A DNA stretch of 64,000 nt from the NCBI GenBank assembly GCA_963831705.1, contig CAWHRE010000006.1:124001-188000 (forward strand), written 5' to 3'. The notes below the pieces were generated by a model that was given only the letters and a program-made list of their open reading frames with translations, searched no databases and had not been told where the DNA came from. This document shows positions 8,986-16,822 of this stretch, piece by piece (position 1 is the stretch's first letter; each line of letters opens with the position of its first letter). Source of the DNA: DASQPR01 sp963831705. GTDB taxonomy: Bacteria > Actinomycetota > Actinomycetes > Mycobacteriales > Micromonosporaceae. The translations under genes were made by a program, and so were the position numbers.

Positions 8986-9041
8986 AACGGCGTCGGGCCC
9001 GAACTTCGTCAACGAAGTCCGGGCCCGATGTAACGCCGTAG
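8986..9041 (-). terminator. Long hairpin after the receiver-domain gene
   Basis: A 17-bp stem with one G-T pair (8993-9009 and 9012-9028) is extended outward by ACGGCGT/ACGCCGT. It lies 6 bp beyond the stop of the minus-strand gene at 9047, between convergent genes. Confidence 0.7.
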
Positions 9042-9046
9042 AGCAG

Positions 9047-9478
9047 TTACCGGGTGGTGCGGAGGATTTCGGCTACCGTACGGCCGGTCGTCATCGGATC
9101 CAACGGGTGCACGAGCGTCGCGTCCACCTTCGCGTAGGCGGCCAGCCAGCGGTCGGCCGTACGGGCGATGACGACGCAAATCGGCGGGCAGTCGTCGACC
9201 TCGTCACGCAGTTGCCGTGCGATGCCGAGGCCACCGGCCGGCTGTGCCTCGCCGTCGAGGATCAGCAGATCGATCTGCGTACGGTCGACGAGCTTGATGC
9301 AGTCGTCGTACGTCGCGGCATCTTCGTACTTCACGGTGACACCGGCTGCGGGCCGGACACCGATCGCCTGCCGGATCCGGTCGCGGACCTCCGGCTTGTC
9401 GCTGTAGAGCAGGATCGTGAACGACTGGTTCGCCACGGTCGGCTCGGTCGCGTTTTGCGTGCTGATGCTCATGCTCAC
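9047..9478 (-). CDS. Receiver-like (CheY-fold) response regulator domain protein
   Basis: A stand-alone receiver-type domain of 143 residues: FTILLYSDKPEVRDRIRQAI, a central LLILDGEAQPAGGLGIARQL segment with the Asp of the phospho-acceptor strand, and a C-terminal ATLVHPLDP in place of the usual K-P. The conserved Lys before Pro is replaced by His and the acidic pocket near the N-terminus is reduced to one Asp, so phosphorylation is doubtful. It lies 7 bp after the CtaG-like gene and is probably co-transcribed with it. Small receivers of this kind are conserved in actinobacteria; function unknown. Confidence 0.75.
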   Translation of the reverse strand: MSMSISTQNATEPTVANQSFTILLYSDKPEVRDRIRQAIGVRPAAGVTVKYEDAATYDDCIKLVDRTQIDLLILDGEAQPAGGLGIARQLRDEVDDCPPICVVIARTADRWLAAYAKVDATLVHPLDPMTTGRTVAEILRTTR

Positions 9479-9485
9479 CCTCTCG

Positions 9486-10529
9486 CTACTGCTCGACGAT
9501 CGTAGCGGTCGTCCGATCGGACGGCGCCGCGGCCTCGTTGCGCTCGGTCACCCACCACGGTGTGACCATGCCGTCGTCGTCCGGCTCGGGTTCGGGACTC
9601 GCGTTCCGGATCGCGGTCCGGGCCAGGGCGGCCTGCTCACGATCGAGCTTCCGATCGACCCGGCGCGATTCGCGATCGGCCGATTTCATCCACTGGATCA
9701 CGAGTGCGGCCAGCATCGTCACGCTGACGACCTCGCCGCCGGCCCACAGAATCCCACCGGCCACGCGCTGGTCGGCGACCGCGTCGACGTACCCGAGGTG
9801 CAGTGACGGGTAGTAGGCGCCGCCAATCAACGCACTCGACTGCATGATCGTCAGACCGAGCACCGCGTGGAACGGGGTGGAGATCAACATCATCAACGCA
9901 CGAGCCGGGTATGGCCAGCGGCCCGGCAGCGGGTCGAGCCCGACCAGCGGCCAGAAGAACAGGCAACCGACGATCAGGAAGTGTACGTGCGTGAGATTAT
10001 GCACCCATTCGTGTTCGAGCGTCAGGTGGTAGAGCCCGCTGAAGTAGAGCGCGAACGGAGTGGCCACGTAGAGCGCGAAGCTGAACAGCGGGAATCCGAG
10101 CACCTTCGCGACCCGGCTGTGCAGCGCCGCCATCAGCCAACCTCGCGGCCGGCCCGGCAGCGTACGCAGGGCGAGCGTCACCGGTGCACCGAGCGCCAGG
10201 AAGATCGGCGCGACCATGCCGAGAACCATGTGCTGGATCATGTGGACCGACAGCATCTGATCGTCGTAGACGCCGATGCCGCCGATCGTGACGAATGCGA
10301 TCGGGGCGAGTCCGCCGATCAGAAACAGAAGAGTCCGTGAGATCGGCCATTCGTCGCCGCGTTGACGCATTCGCCAAACGCCATATAGGTAAAGCGCGGC
10401 AGCCGCGATCAGACCGATCGTGAGCAGCTGAAACGGGTCCCACTGGGTGAACGCGGTGGCACCGGTGAACGGCGGCAGGTTGTCATCGCCGTCGGCGAGC
10501 AGTCGAACAAAGACATCGATTGGTGGCAC
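9486..10529 (-). CDS. CtaG/Caa3-type cytochrome c oxidase assembly membrane protein
   Basis: The 347-residue polytopic protein has about seven to nine hydrophobic segments and many conserved His residues: MLSVHMIQHMVLGMVAP, the HEWVHNLTHVHFLIVG cluster and STPFHAVLGL. These match the caa3_CtaG family, linked to copper delivery or assembly of cytochrome oxidase. The C-terminal 70 residues are charged and cytoplasmic. It is transcribed divergently from ctaE (109 bp gap), inside the oxidase gene cluster, which supports an oxidase-assembly role. Confidence 0.85.
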   Translation of the reverse strand: MPPIDVFVRLLADGDDNLPPFTGATAFTQWDPFQLLTIGLIAAAALYLYGVWRMRQRGDEWPISRTLLFLIGGLAPIAFVTIGGIGVYDDQMLSVHMIQHMVLGMVAPIFLALGAPVTLALRTLPGRPRGWLMAALHSRVAKVLGFPLFSFALYVATPFALYFSGLYHLTLEHEWVHNLTHVHFLIVGCLFFWPLVGLDPLPGRWPYPARALMMLISTPFHAVLGLTIMQSSALIGGAYYPSLHLGYVDAVADQRVAGGILWAGGEVVSVTMLAALVIQWMKSADRESRRVDRKLDREQAALARTAIRNASPEPEPDDDGMVTPWWVTERNEAAAPSDRTTATIVEQ

Positions 10530-10638
10530 GACAGGCAGGATATCCCTGACCAGCGCTCATGAATCCGCCGGTACCGCGACACGCGGAGATCGTGACCCCC
10601 GCGCACAACGATGCTTTCGTCGGGGCAATAATGACCGC

Positions 10639-11256
10639 GTGACTGCGGCCTCATCAACAATTGACCAGAGCCGGATCCATTCCCTGACCAGGCCCAACAT
10701 GGTCAGTGTCGGGACGATCGTTTGGCTCTCCAGCGAGCTCATGTTCTTCGCTGCGCTATTCGCGATGTATTTCTCGATTCGCGCGGCGTCGCCAGCGACC
10801 GGGCCGCTGTCGTGGCCCTACCACACTCAGCATCTCAACGTGTACTACGCGCTGCCGTTCACGGTCGTGCTGGTGCTCTCGTCGGTCACCTGTCAGATCG
10901 GCGTGTTCGCCGCGGAACGGGGCGACGTGTTCGCGCTGCGCCGCTGGTTCTCGCTCACGTTCGTGATGGGCCTGATCTTCCTGCTCGGGCAGGCCAACGA
11001 GTACCGGATGAACGTCCACGAGGGCTTCATCAAGCTGAACCTGGACGGCTACGGGTCGATGTTCTATCTGACCACCGGCTTCCACGGACTGCACGTGCTC
11101 GGTGGTTTGATCGCGTTCATCATCTTCATGGTCCGGACAACGATGGGCCGGTTCACCCCGGCTCAGGCGACCGCCGCGATCGTCGTGTCGTACTACTGGC
11201 ACTTCGTCGACATCGTGTGGATCGCTCTGTTCGCCATGATCTACTTGCTGAAGTAA
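10639..11256 (+). CDS. ctaE: Cytochrome c oxidase subunit III (CtaE)
   Basis: Subunit III of the aa3 oxidase, 205 residues. The GTG at 10639 is chosen because the actinobacterial family begins with a short polar leader before HSLTRPNMVSVGTIVWLSSELMFF. A longer open frame upstream has no family match. The helices and the YWHFVDIVWIALF C-terminal helix are intact, as is the GFHGLHVLGGLI segment. It is 47 bp before qcrC and forms the start of the ctaE-qcrC-qcrA-qcrB operon. Confidence 0.95.
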   Translation: MTAASSTIDQSRIHSLTRPNMVSVGTIVWLSSELMFFAALFAMYFSIRAASPATGPLSWPYHTQHLNVYYALPFTVVLVLSSVTCQIGVFAAERGDVFALRRWFSLTFVMGLIFLLGQANEYRMNVHEGFIKLNLDGYGSMFYLTTGFHGLHVLGGLIAFIIFMVRTTMGRFTPAQATAAIVVSYYWHFVDIVWIALFAMIYLLK

Positions 11257-11303
11257 CTGATGAAGTTTCATTGCGCCCCGAATAAAACGACCAAGGTGAG
11301 GTC

Positions 11304-12185
11304 ATGACCGCTTCTCCACCCGAATCCGGCGGGACGCGCCGCGGCGAGGCACGTCGCCGCAGCGCCCTGCGGCTGTGGGCCCGCAAACCGCGGTCCGCGC
11401 AGACGCCGATGCGCCGCAGGGTTTCCACTGTTGTCCGGATGGTTCTCGCCCTCATTTTCGTCGGCGGCATTTACACGGCGTTCGCACCCGGTGCGGCCGC
11501 TCAGGACACGCCGGTCCTCTCCGCGGATGCCGCGGCCGGACAGGTGCTCTTCGACAAGAGCTGCCAGAGCTGCCACGGCCTGAACGCCCAGGGTGTCCAG
11601 GATCGCGGCCCGAGCCTGATCGGCGTCGGCTCCGCCGCCGTCGAGTTCCAGGTCAGTACGGGCCGGATGCCGGCCGCCGGCCAGGCCGCGGAGATATTCC
11701 GCAACCAGCCGATGTACACGCTTGCCCAGTCTCAGCAGATCGGCGCGTACATCCAGGCGCTCGGTGGCGGACCGGAGATCCCGGACGACGCGACGCTCGC
11801 GACGCTGACAGCCGTGTCCGGCGACCAGCTCGCCACCGGTGGTGACCTCTTCCGGGTCAACTGCGCGGCGTGCCACTCGTTCGTCGGTGCCGGCGGCGCG
11901 CTCTCCTCCGGAAAGGCCGCGCCGAACCTGTCGCAGTCCACCGACCGGGAGATTTACGGAGCCATGCTCAGTGGCCCGCAGAGCATGCCGGTCTTCGGTG
12001 ACAACCAGCTCAGCCCGCAGGAAAAGGGCGAGATCATCGCGTACGTCCAGAACTTGAAGAGCGACACCGATCCGGGCGGTTTCGGCATCGGCCGGCTCGG
12101 CCCGACCACCGAGGGCCTGGTCATCTTCCTGGTCGGTATGGTCGGTCTCATCTTCGCGACGTTGTGGATTGCGGGTAAGTCATGA
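11304..12185 (+). CDS. qcrC: Di-haem cytochrome c subunit of bcc complex (QcrC)
   Basis: This membrane-anchored protein replaces separate cytochromes c1 and c by carrying two haem c groups. CQSCH (87-91) and CAACH (187-191) are the haem sites. A cytoplasmic basic leader of about 43 residues precedes the first membrane segment, and a C-terminal helix (GLVIFLVGMVGLIFATLWIAG) anchors it. Its TGA overlaps the qcrA ATG (ATGA), so the two are translationally coupled. Confidence 0.96.
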   Translation: MTASPPESGGTRRGEARRRSALRLWARKPRSAQTPMRRRVSTVVRMVLALIFVGGIYTAFAPGAAAQDTPVLSADAAAGQVLFDKSCQSCHGLNAQGVQDRGPSLIGVGSAAVEFQVSTGRMPAAGQAAEIFRNQPMYTLAQSQQIGAYIQALGGGPEIPDDATLATLTAVSGDQLATGGDLFRVNCAACHSFVGAGGALSSGKAAPNLSQSTDREIYGAMLSGPQSMPVFGDNQLSPQEKGEIIAYVQNLKSDTDPGGFGIGRLGPTTEGLVIFLVGMVGLIFATLWIAGKS

Positions 12186-13336
12186 GCGCGCACGTGCAGG
12201 AAGAGGACTTCGACGTCGACGACCCGGAGCTGACCCGGTTCGACCTCGTCCGTGAGGGCGCACGCCGGGACGGCGTGGAGATCGTTCACTACGAGCCGCG
12301 CTTCCCGGTGCCCGGCACGAAGCGCGAACGGCGCACGGTCCGGACGATTGCCGCGATGTTCCTACTGTCCGGGCTGTTCGGCACGCTGTTCGTCATCGCG
12401 TACTGCGCGTGGCCATGGACGTACCAGGCCGGATTCCACAACAGCAAGCTGTACACGCCGATCCTCGGCGTCACGATGGCGCTGATGCTGGCGCTGATCG
12501 GCACCGGATTGATCTCGTGGGGCAAGAAGTTGCTTCCGGAAGAGATCGCGGTTCAGGAACGGCACGAGGGCGGTTCGGACCCGGCCGAGCGGAAGCTGAC
12601 CGGGAACACGATCCTCAGCATGGGCGACGACCTCGGCCTACGCCGTCGGCCGGTGCTCGGTGTGGCTGCGCTCGCGGGCATGCTCCCGATCGGTGTCGTG
12701 GTGCTCGCGCCGTTTATCGGCGGCATGATCCAGAGCCCTCACCACGCCGATGATGACGAGCAGGGCCCGATCTTGTTCCAGACCGGTTGGGACCCGCAGG
12801 GCAAGTACAACCCGAACCCGGGCCAGCCGATCGCGCTCACCCGCCAGGACGGCACGAAGATCCGGCCCGAGGACGTCAGCGTCGGTGGCCAGATGACCGT
12901 CTTCCCGGGCATCTACCGCGACGGTGAATTCGCCGGGGCGAGCAACGACTTCGCCGACTCGCCCACGCTGCTCATCCACCTACGCGACGACAACGCGGCC
13001 CAACTGCACACGAATCTCTCCCACGTCCCGGAAAACGAGAACTCACCGTGGGGTAGTTTTGTGGCATATTCGAAAATCTGTACGCACGCCGGCTGCCCGG
13101 CGAGCCTGTACGAGCAGCAGACAAACCGTCTGCTCTGCCCGTGCCACCAGTCGCAATTCAACATCATCGACAACGCCCGACCGGTCTTCGGCCCGGCTAC
13201 ACGGCACCTTCCGATGCTCCCGATCGGGGTTGACTCGGACGGGTTCTTCGTTGCCGGAATTCAGAAGACGCAGAATGGCCCGATTGTCGCGAGCGACTAC
13301 AAGGAGCCGATCGGCCCCGGATTCTGGGAGAGGTGA
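12182..13336 (+). CDS. qcrA: Rieske iron-sulfur subunit of bcc complex (QcrA)
   Basis: The 384-residue protein has three N-terminal membrane helices, the actinobacterial form, and a C-terminal Rieske domain. The [2Fe-2S] ligands are in CTHAGC and CPCH (about residues 300-322), followed by QSQFNI. It passes electrons from menaquinol to QcrC. It overlaps qcrC by four bases and is followed 6 bp later by qcrB. Confidence 0.96.
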   Translation: MSAHVQEEDFDVDDPELTRFDLVREGARRDGVEIVHYEPRFPVPGTKRERRTVRTIAAMFLLSGLFGTLFVIAYCAWPWTYQAGFHNSKLYTPILGVTMALMLALIGTGLISWGKKLLPEEIAVQERHEGGSDPAERKLTGNTILSMGDDLGLRRRPVLGVAALAGMLPIGVVVLAPFIGGMIQSPHHADDDEQGPILFQTGWDPQGKYNPNPGQPIALTRQDGTKIRPEDVSVGGQMTVFPGIYRDGEFAGASNDFADSPTLLIHLRDDNAAQLHTNLSHVPENENSPWGSFVAYSKICTHAGCPASLYEQQTNRLLCPCHQSQFNIIDNARPVFGPATRHLPMLPIGVDSDGFFVAGIQKTQNGPIVASDYKEPIGPGFWER

Positions 13337-13342
13337 CGGGTC

Positions 13343-15004
13343 GTGAAGAAACCCAAGGTTGACGTAGCGGCTCTTCCGGGAGCCGCCGCGGGGGAGATCG
13401 ACGACCGGCTGCAGCTGGCCAGCCCGCTTCGGCGGCTGTTCAACAAGGTCTTCCCGGATCACTGGTCGTTCCTGCTCGGCGAGATCGCGCTGTACTCGTT
13501 CGTCGTTCTGCTGCTGACCGGTACGTTCCTCGCGCTGTTCTTCGACCCGTCGATGACCGAAGTGAAGTACAGCGGCAGCTACACGCCGCTGTCCGGCATC
13601 ACGATGTCGCAGGCGTACAACACGACGCTGCACATCTCGTTCGACGTACGCGGCGGCCTGATCATGCGGCAGATGCACCACTGGGCAGCGCTGCTGTTCA
13701 TGGCCGCGATCGTCGTACACATGCTTCGTGTGTTCTTCACCGGCGCGTTCCGCAAGCCGCGTGAACTGAACTGGATCATCGGCCTGACGCTGTTCTGGCT
13801 CGGCTTCACCGAAGGCTTCGCTGGTTACTCGCTGCCGGATGACGCGCTCTCCGGTACCGGTCTCCGCATCGCCAGCGCGATCATGGAGTCGATCCCGGTG
13901 ATCGGCTCGTGGGTGACGACATCGCTGTTCGGCGGCGAGTTCCCCGGGCACGTGATCCTGCCGCGCCTATATATCCTGCACGTGTTCCTGCTGCCCGGCC
14001 TGATCCTCGGATTGATCGCGGCGCACATGGGCCTGCTGGTGAAACAGAAGCACACGCAGTGGCCCGGACCGGGCCGGACCAACGACAACGTCGTGGGCAT
14101 CCGGATGTTCCCCGCGTTCTCGGTCAAGGCCGGCGGCTTCTTCATGATCGTCTTCGCGATGATCGCGCTCCTCGGCGGTGTGTTCCAGATCAACCCGGTG
14201 TGGCTGTTCGGGCCGTACAACGCGGCCGTGGTCTCGGCCGCCAGCCAGCCCGACTGGTACGTCATGTTCCTCGACGGCTCGACTCGTCTGATGCCTCCGT
14301 GGGAGTTCCGCGGCAGCCTCTTCGGCTACAGCCACTACACGATCCCGCCGCTGTTCTGGCCCACCGTCGTGTTGCCCGGCATCCTGTCGGTCCTTCCGAT
14401 GGTGTACCCGTTCATCGAGGCGCGTCACCTCAAGGACCGCAAGTCGCACCACCTGTTGCAGCGTCCTCGCGACATGCCGACCCGTACCGGGCTCGGTGCC
14501 ATGGCCGTGGCGTTCTATCTGGTGCTGCTGCTGTCCGGTGGTAACGACGTGATCGCCGACAAGTTCGACATCAGCCTGAACGCGACCACGTGGGCCGGCC
14601 GGATCGGCATCCTGATCCTGCCTCCGCTGGCTTACTGGGCGGCTTACCGGATCTGTCTCGGCCTGCAACAGCACGATCGAGAGGTGCTCGCGCACGGCGT
14701 CGAGACCGGCATCATCAAGCGGCTGCCCGACGGCAAGTTCGTCGAGATACACCAGCCGCTGGCCGAGCCGGACTCGCACGGTCACGTGAACCTGGAATAC
14801 CTCGGCTGGGTCGTACCGAAGAAGATGAACCGGATCGGCGCACTCAAGCCGACGCGGCGCGGATTCTTCTTCCCGATCGAAAGCGGGGACGAGGCCAACG
14901 GCGACCGCGAGATCGAGTCGAACGGGCACGCGAACGGCCACTCGGGCGAGGATCGTGCGATCGAGTCGGGCGAACAGCGCGAGATCACGTCGGGTCGTCA
15001 CTGA
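13343..15004 (+). CDS. qcrB: Cytochrome b subunit of bcc complex (QcrB)
   Basis: The menaquinol-oxidising cytochrome b subunit, 553 residues with about eight or nine helices. Haem-ligand histidines are visible in MRQMHHWAALLFMAAIVVHMLRVF and the second pair near ILHVFLLPGLILGLIAAHM. The Qo motif is PDWY, the form usual in actinobacteria. The cytoplasmic tail is unusually rich in Asn, Gly, His, Glu and Ser, with loose repeats of EIESNGHANG and AIESGEQREI type. The start is GTG 6 bp after qcrA. Confidence 0.96.
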   Translation: MKKPKVDVAALPGAAAGEIDDRLQLASPLRRLFNKVFPDHWSFLLGEIALYSFVVLLLTGTFLALFFDPSMTEVKYSGSYTPLSGITMSQAYNTTLHISFDVRGGLIMRQMHHWAALLFMAAIVVHMLRVFFTGAFRKPRELNWIIGLTLFWLGFTEGFAGYSLPDDALSGTGLRIASAIMESIPVIGSWVTTSLFGGEFPGHVILPRLYILHVFLLPGLILGLIAAHMGLLVKQKHTQWPGPGRTNDNVVGIRMFPAFSVKAGGFFMIVFAMIALLGGVFQINPVWLFGPYNAAVVSAASQPDWYVMFLDGSTRLMPPWEFRGSLFGYSHYTIPPLFWPTVVLPGILSVLPMVYPFIEARHLKDRKSHHLLQRPRDMPTRTGLGAMAVAFYLVLLLSGGNDVIADKFDISLNATTWAGRIGILILPPLAYWAAYRICLGLQQHDREVLAHGVETGIIKRLPDGKFVEIHQPLAEPDSHGHVNLEYLGWVVPKKMNRIGALKPTRRGFFFPIESGDEANGDREIESNGHANGHSGEDRAIESGEQREITSGRH

Positions 15005-15017
15005 CCTACTGCACTAA

Positions 15018-15050
15018 AAATGCCCCCGCCGGTAACCGGCGGGGGCATTT
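15018..15050. terminator. Strong terminator after qcrB, convergent gap
   Basis: A perfect 15-bp stem AAATGCCCCCGCCGG (15018-15032) pairs with 15036-15050 around a TAA loop, with A-rich and T-rich flanks. It can serve both qcrB and the convergent Lrp-like gene. Confidence 0.92.
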
Positions 15051-15059
15051 CATTTGGGT

Positions 15060-15341
15060 CTAGTTGGCGAAGCCGATCGAGAACGCTTCTTCGAGGTCGT
15101 GCTTCGAGTACGCACGGAACGCGATATGCGTGTCGGTGTGTACGACGCCCGGCGTCTTCGAGATCTTGCCGGCGATGACCTCGGCGATCTCGTCGAACTC
15201 GCGGACTCGGACGATCGCGATCAGGTCGACGCCACCGGCCACCGAGTAGACCTCGCTGACCCCGTCCAGGCTCGCGAGTTGCGCTGCAACTTCGGGGATC
15301 GCGTCGTTGGCGCAGCCGATGAGAACGATTGCAGTGATCAC
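15060..15341 (-). CDS. Stand-alone Lrp/AsnC ligand-binding (RAM) domain protein
   Basis: A 93-residue protein beginning VITAIVLIGCANDAIPEVAAQLASLDGVSEVYSVAG and containing the DLIAIVRVREFDEIAEVI fold typical of the RAM domain. It has no helix-turn-helix part. The GTG at 15341 is preferred over an upstream ATG because the family starts here and GGGAG lies 8-9 bp upstream. Such single-domain proteins may modulate full-length Lrp regulators or bind amino acids. Confidence 0.88.
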   Translation of the reverse strand: MITAIVLIGCANDAIPEVAAQLASLDGVSEVYSVAGGVDLIAIVRVREFDEIAEVIAGKISKTPGVVHTDTHIAFRAYSKHDLEEAFSIGFAN

Positions 15342-15373
15342 CGTGCACACTCCCAGAGTTTGTTTAAGCAATG

Positions 15374-16228
15374 CTAGTGGGGTACAACATCTCGGCTAGC
15401 GGGGTATACCGTCTCGGCCGGAGACGGCCCGTACCGGATCGCGTGGTGCAGCATCTCGTTGTCCGCGACCGTGGCACCCGGCCAGATCACCGAATCGACG
15501 ACCGCGCCCTTCACGGTCGCTCCGGCGCCGATCACGGATCGCGTCACGATCCCGGTCACGTTGGCGGTGGGGGAAATGAGCGAGCCGCCGAGCCATGCCG
15601 CCGCGTCGAGATTCGCGGTGAGATAGTCGGCGGGGGTACCGCAGTCGATGAAATCCCCGCCGTACTGGATCGTGCGGAGCTCACCTGCCGCCTCGGCCGG
15701 CCGCCACACGGTGAAGACGAGATCGGTCGGCTCGGCCGACAAACGCTCGACATATCGCCACGGAATGACGCTGAAGCCAGCGAAACGGTCGTCGCCGAAC
15801 TCCTTCACGTGCTTCCCGGCCGGGACGACAAGCATGCGTACGCCGTCGCCGGTCCAGCCGCGCGTGAGAGCCGCCACCGATCCACCGTGGAGGTACGCGT
15901 CCGCGTTCGCGACCACGACGTCCCGCCCGTCAATCCAATCGCGGAGCGCGGCGATACCGCCCGAGCTGCCGAGCGGTGCCGGGCCGGATTCGACCCCGAT
16001 GTGCGCTTGATCGCCGACCGCGGCCACGATCGTGTCCGCCAGGTGCCACGCGTTGACCGCCACGTCATCCGGGCCGGTCAGGCCGAGCGAGTTCACCGCG
16101 ACGAACGCTCGATCCAGCAGCGTCGTGTTGGCGATCGGGCAGAGTGGCTTCGGCCGGACCGAGGTCAGCGGTTGCAGTCGTCTGCCCTCACCGGCCGCCA
16201 GCAGCACCGCGCAGAGTCGCCGTGTCAT
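15374..16228 (-). CDS. Sugar-phosphate nucleotidyltransferase (NTP transferase)
   Basis: A 284-residue GT-A fold nucleotidyltransferase. It opens with LCAVLLAAGEGRRLQPLTSVRPKPLCPIANTTLLD, the G-x-G-x-R-L and PKPL nucleotide-binding signature, and ends with a short left-handed beta-helix-like region (ANVTGIVTRSVIGAGATVKGAVVDSVIWPGATV). The sugar is not identifiable. The ATG at 16228 lies 6 bp downstream of the NUDIX gene, so the two form an operon. Confidence 0.85.
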   Translation of the reverse strand: MTRRLCAVLLAAGEGRRLQPLTSVRPKPLCPIANTTLLDRAFVAVNSLGLTGPDDVAVNAWHLADTIVAAVGDQAHIGVESGPAPLGSSGGIAALRDWIDGRDVVVANADAYLHGGSVAALTRGWTGDGVRMLVVPAGKHVKEFGDDRFAGFSVIPWRYVERLSAEPTDLVFTVWRPAEAAGELRTIQYGGDFIDCGTPADYLTANLDAAAWLGGSLISPTANVTGIVTRSVIGAGATVKGAVVDSVIWPGATVADNEMLHHAIRYGPSPAETVYPASRDVVPH

Positions 16229-16233
16229 CGTGA

Positions 16234-16770
16234 TCAGTCTTCGAGCGTCTCGGGGAAGTCGACGTACGGGCCGATGCCGTAGTGCGCCAGCAGCCGCGCG
16301 GTCGGCACGGTGAGCGGCGGCAGCGCATCCAGCCGGAACCACGACGCTTCGAGCACCTCGCCGCCGTCCACCGTGAACTCGGTGTCGCCGGGCACGTATG
16401 CCGAGAACACGCAGTCGATCCAGCGGCCCGCCGAATGTACGAGCACGTTCGGGTTCATCGGCGTGAGGTCGGCCGGGTCAACGCGTACGCCCGATTCTTC
16501 GAAAAGCTCCCGTGCGGCCGCGACCACCGGGGTTTCGTTGCGGTTGAGCAGGCCGCCCGGAACCGACCAACCGTGGCCGGGAGGTTGCCGCTGAAGCACG
16601 ATCCGGCCCTTCCCGGGCTCGTTGTCGCGGCTGGATTCGTCAAAGACGAGCACGACCGCGCCGGCGATGTACTTGGGCATCGCGGTGCGCACGAGCAGCC
16701 GTCGCCATTTGCCGGGCAACCGGTAGGCGATGCGGTAGCCCTGCGACCGGAGTCGTTGGCGGAGGGTCAT
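16234..16770 (-). CDS. NUDIX hydrolase
   Basis: The 178-residue protein has a complete Nudix box, GLLNRNETPVVAAARELFEESGV (G-x5-E-x7-REL-x-EE-x-G-V), which binds Mg and hydrolyses nucleoside diphosphates linked to another moiety. An N-terminal basic stretch (LRQRLRSQGYRIAYRLPGKWRRLLVR) precedes the fold. It is probably co-transcribed with the nucleotidyltransferase downstream. The substrate is unknown. Confidence 0.88.
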   Translation of the reverse strand: MTLRQRLRSQGYRIAYRLPGKWRRLLVRTAMPKYIAGAVVLVFDESSRDNEPGKGRIVLQRQPPGHGWSVPGGLLNRNETPVVAAARELFEESGVRVDPADLTPMNPNVLVHSAGRWIDCVFSAYVPGDTEFTVDGGEVLEASWFRLDALPPLTVPTARLLAHYGIGPYVDFPETLED

Positions 16771-16822
16771 ATGTCAAGACCATAGTCGGCGCTCCGGCGG
16801 CCCGCTGAGCGGCTCGCACTTT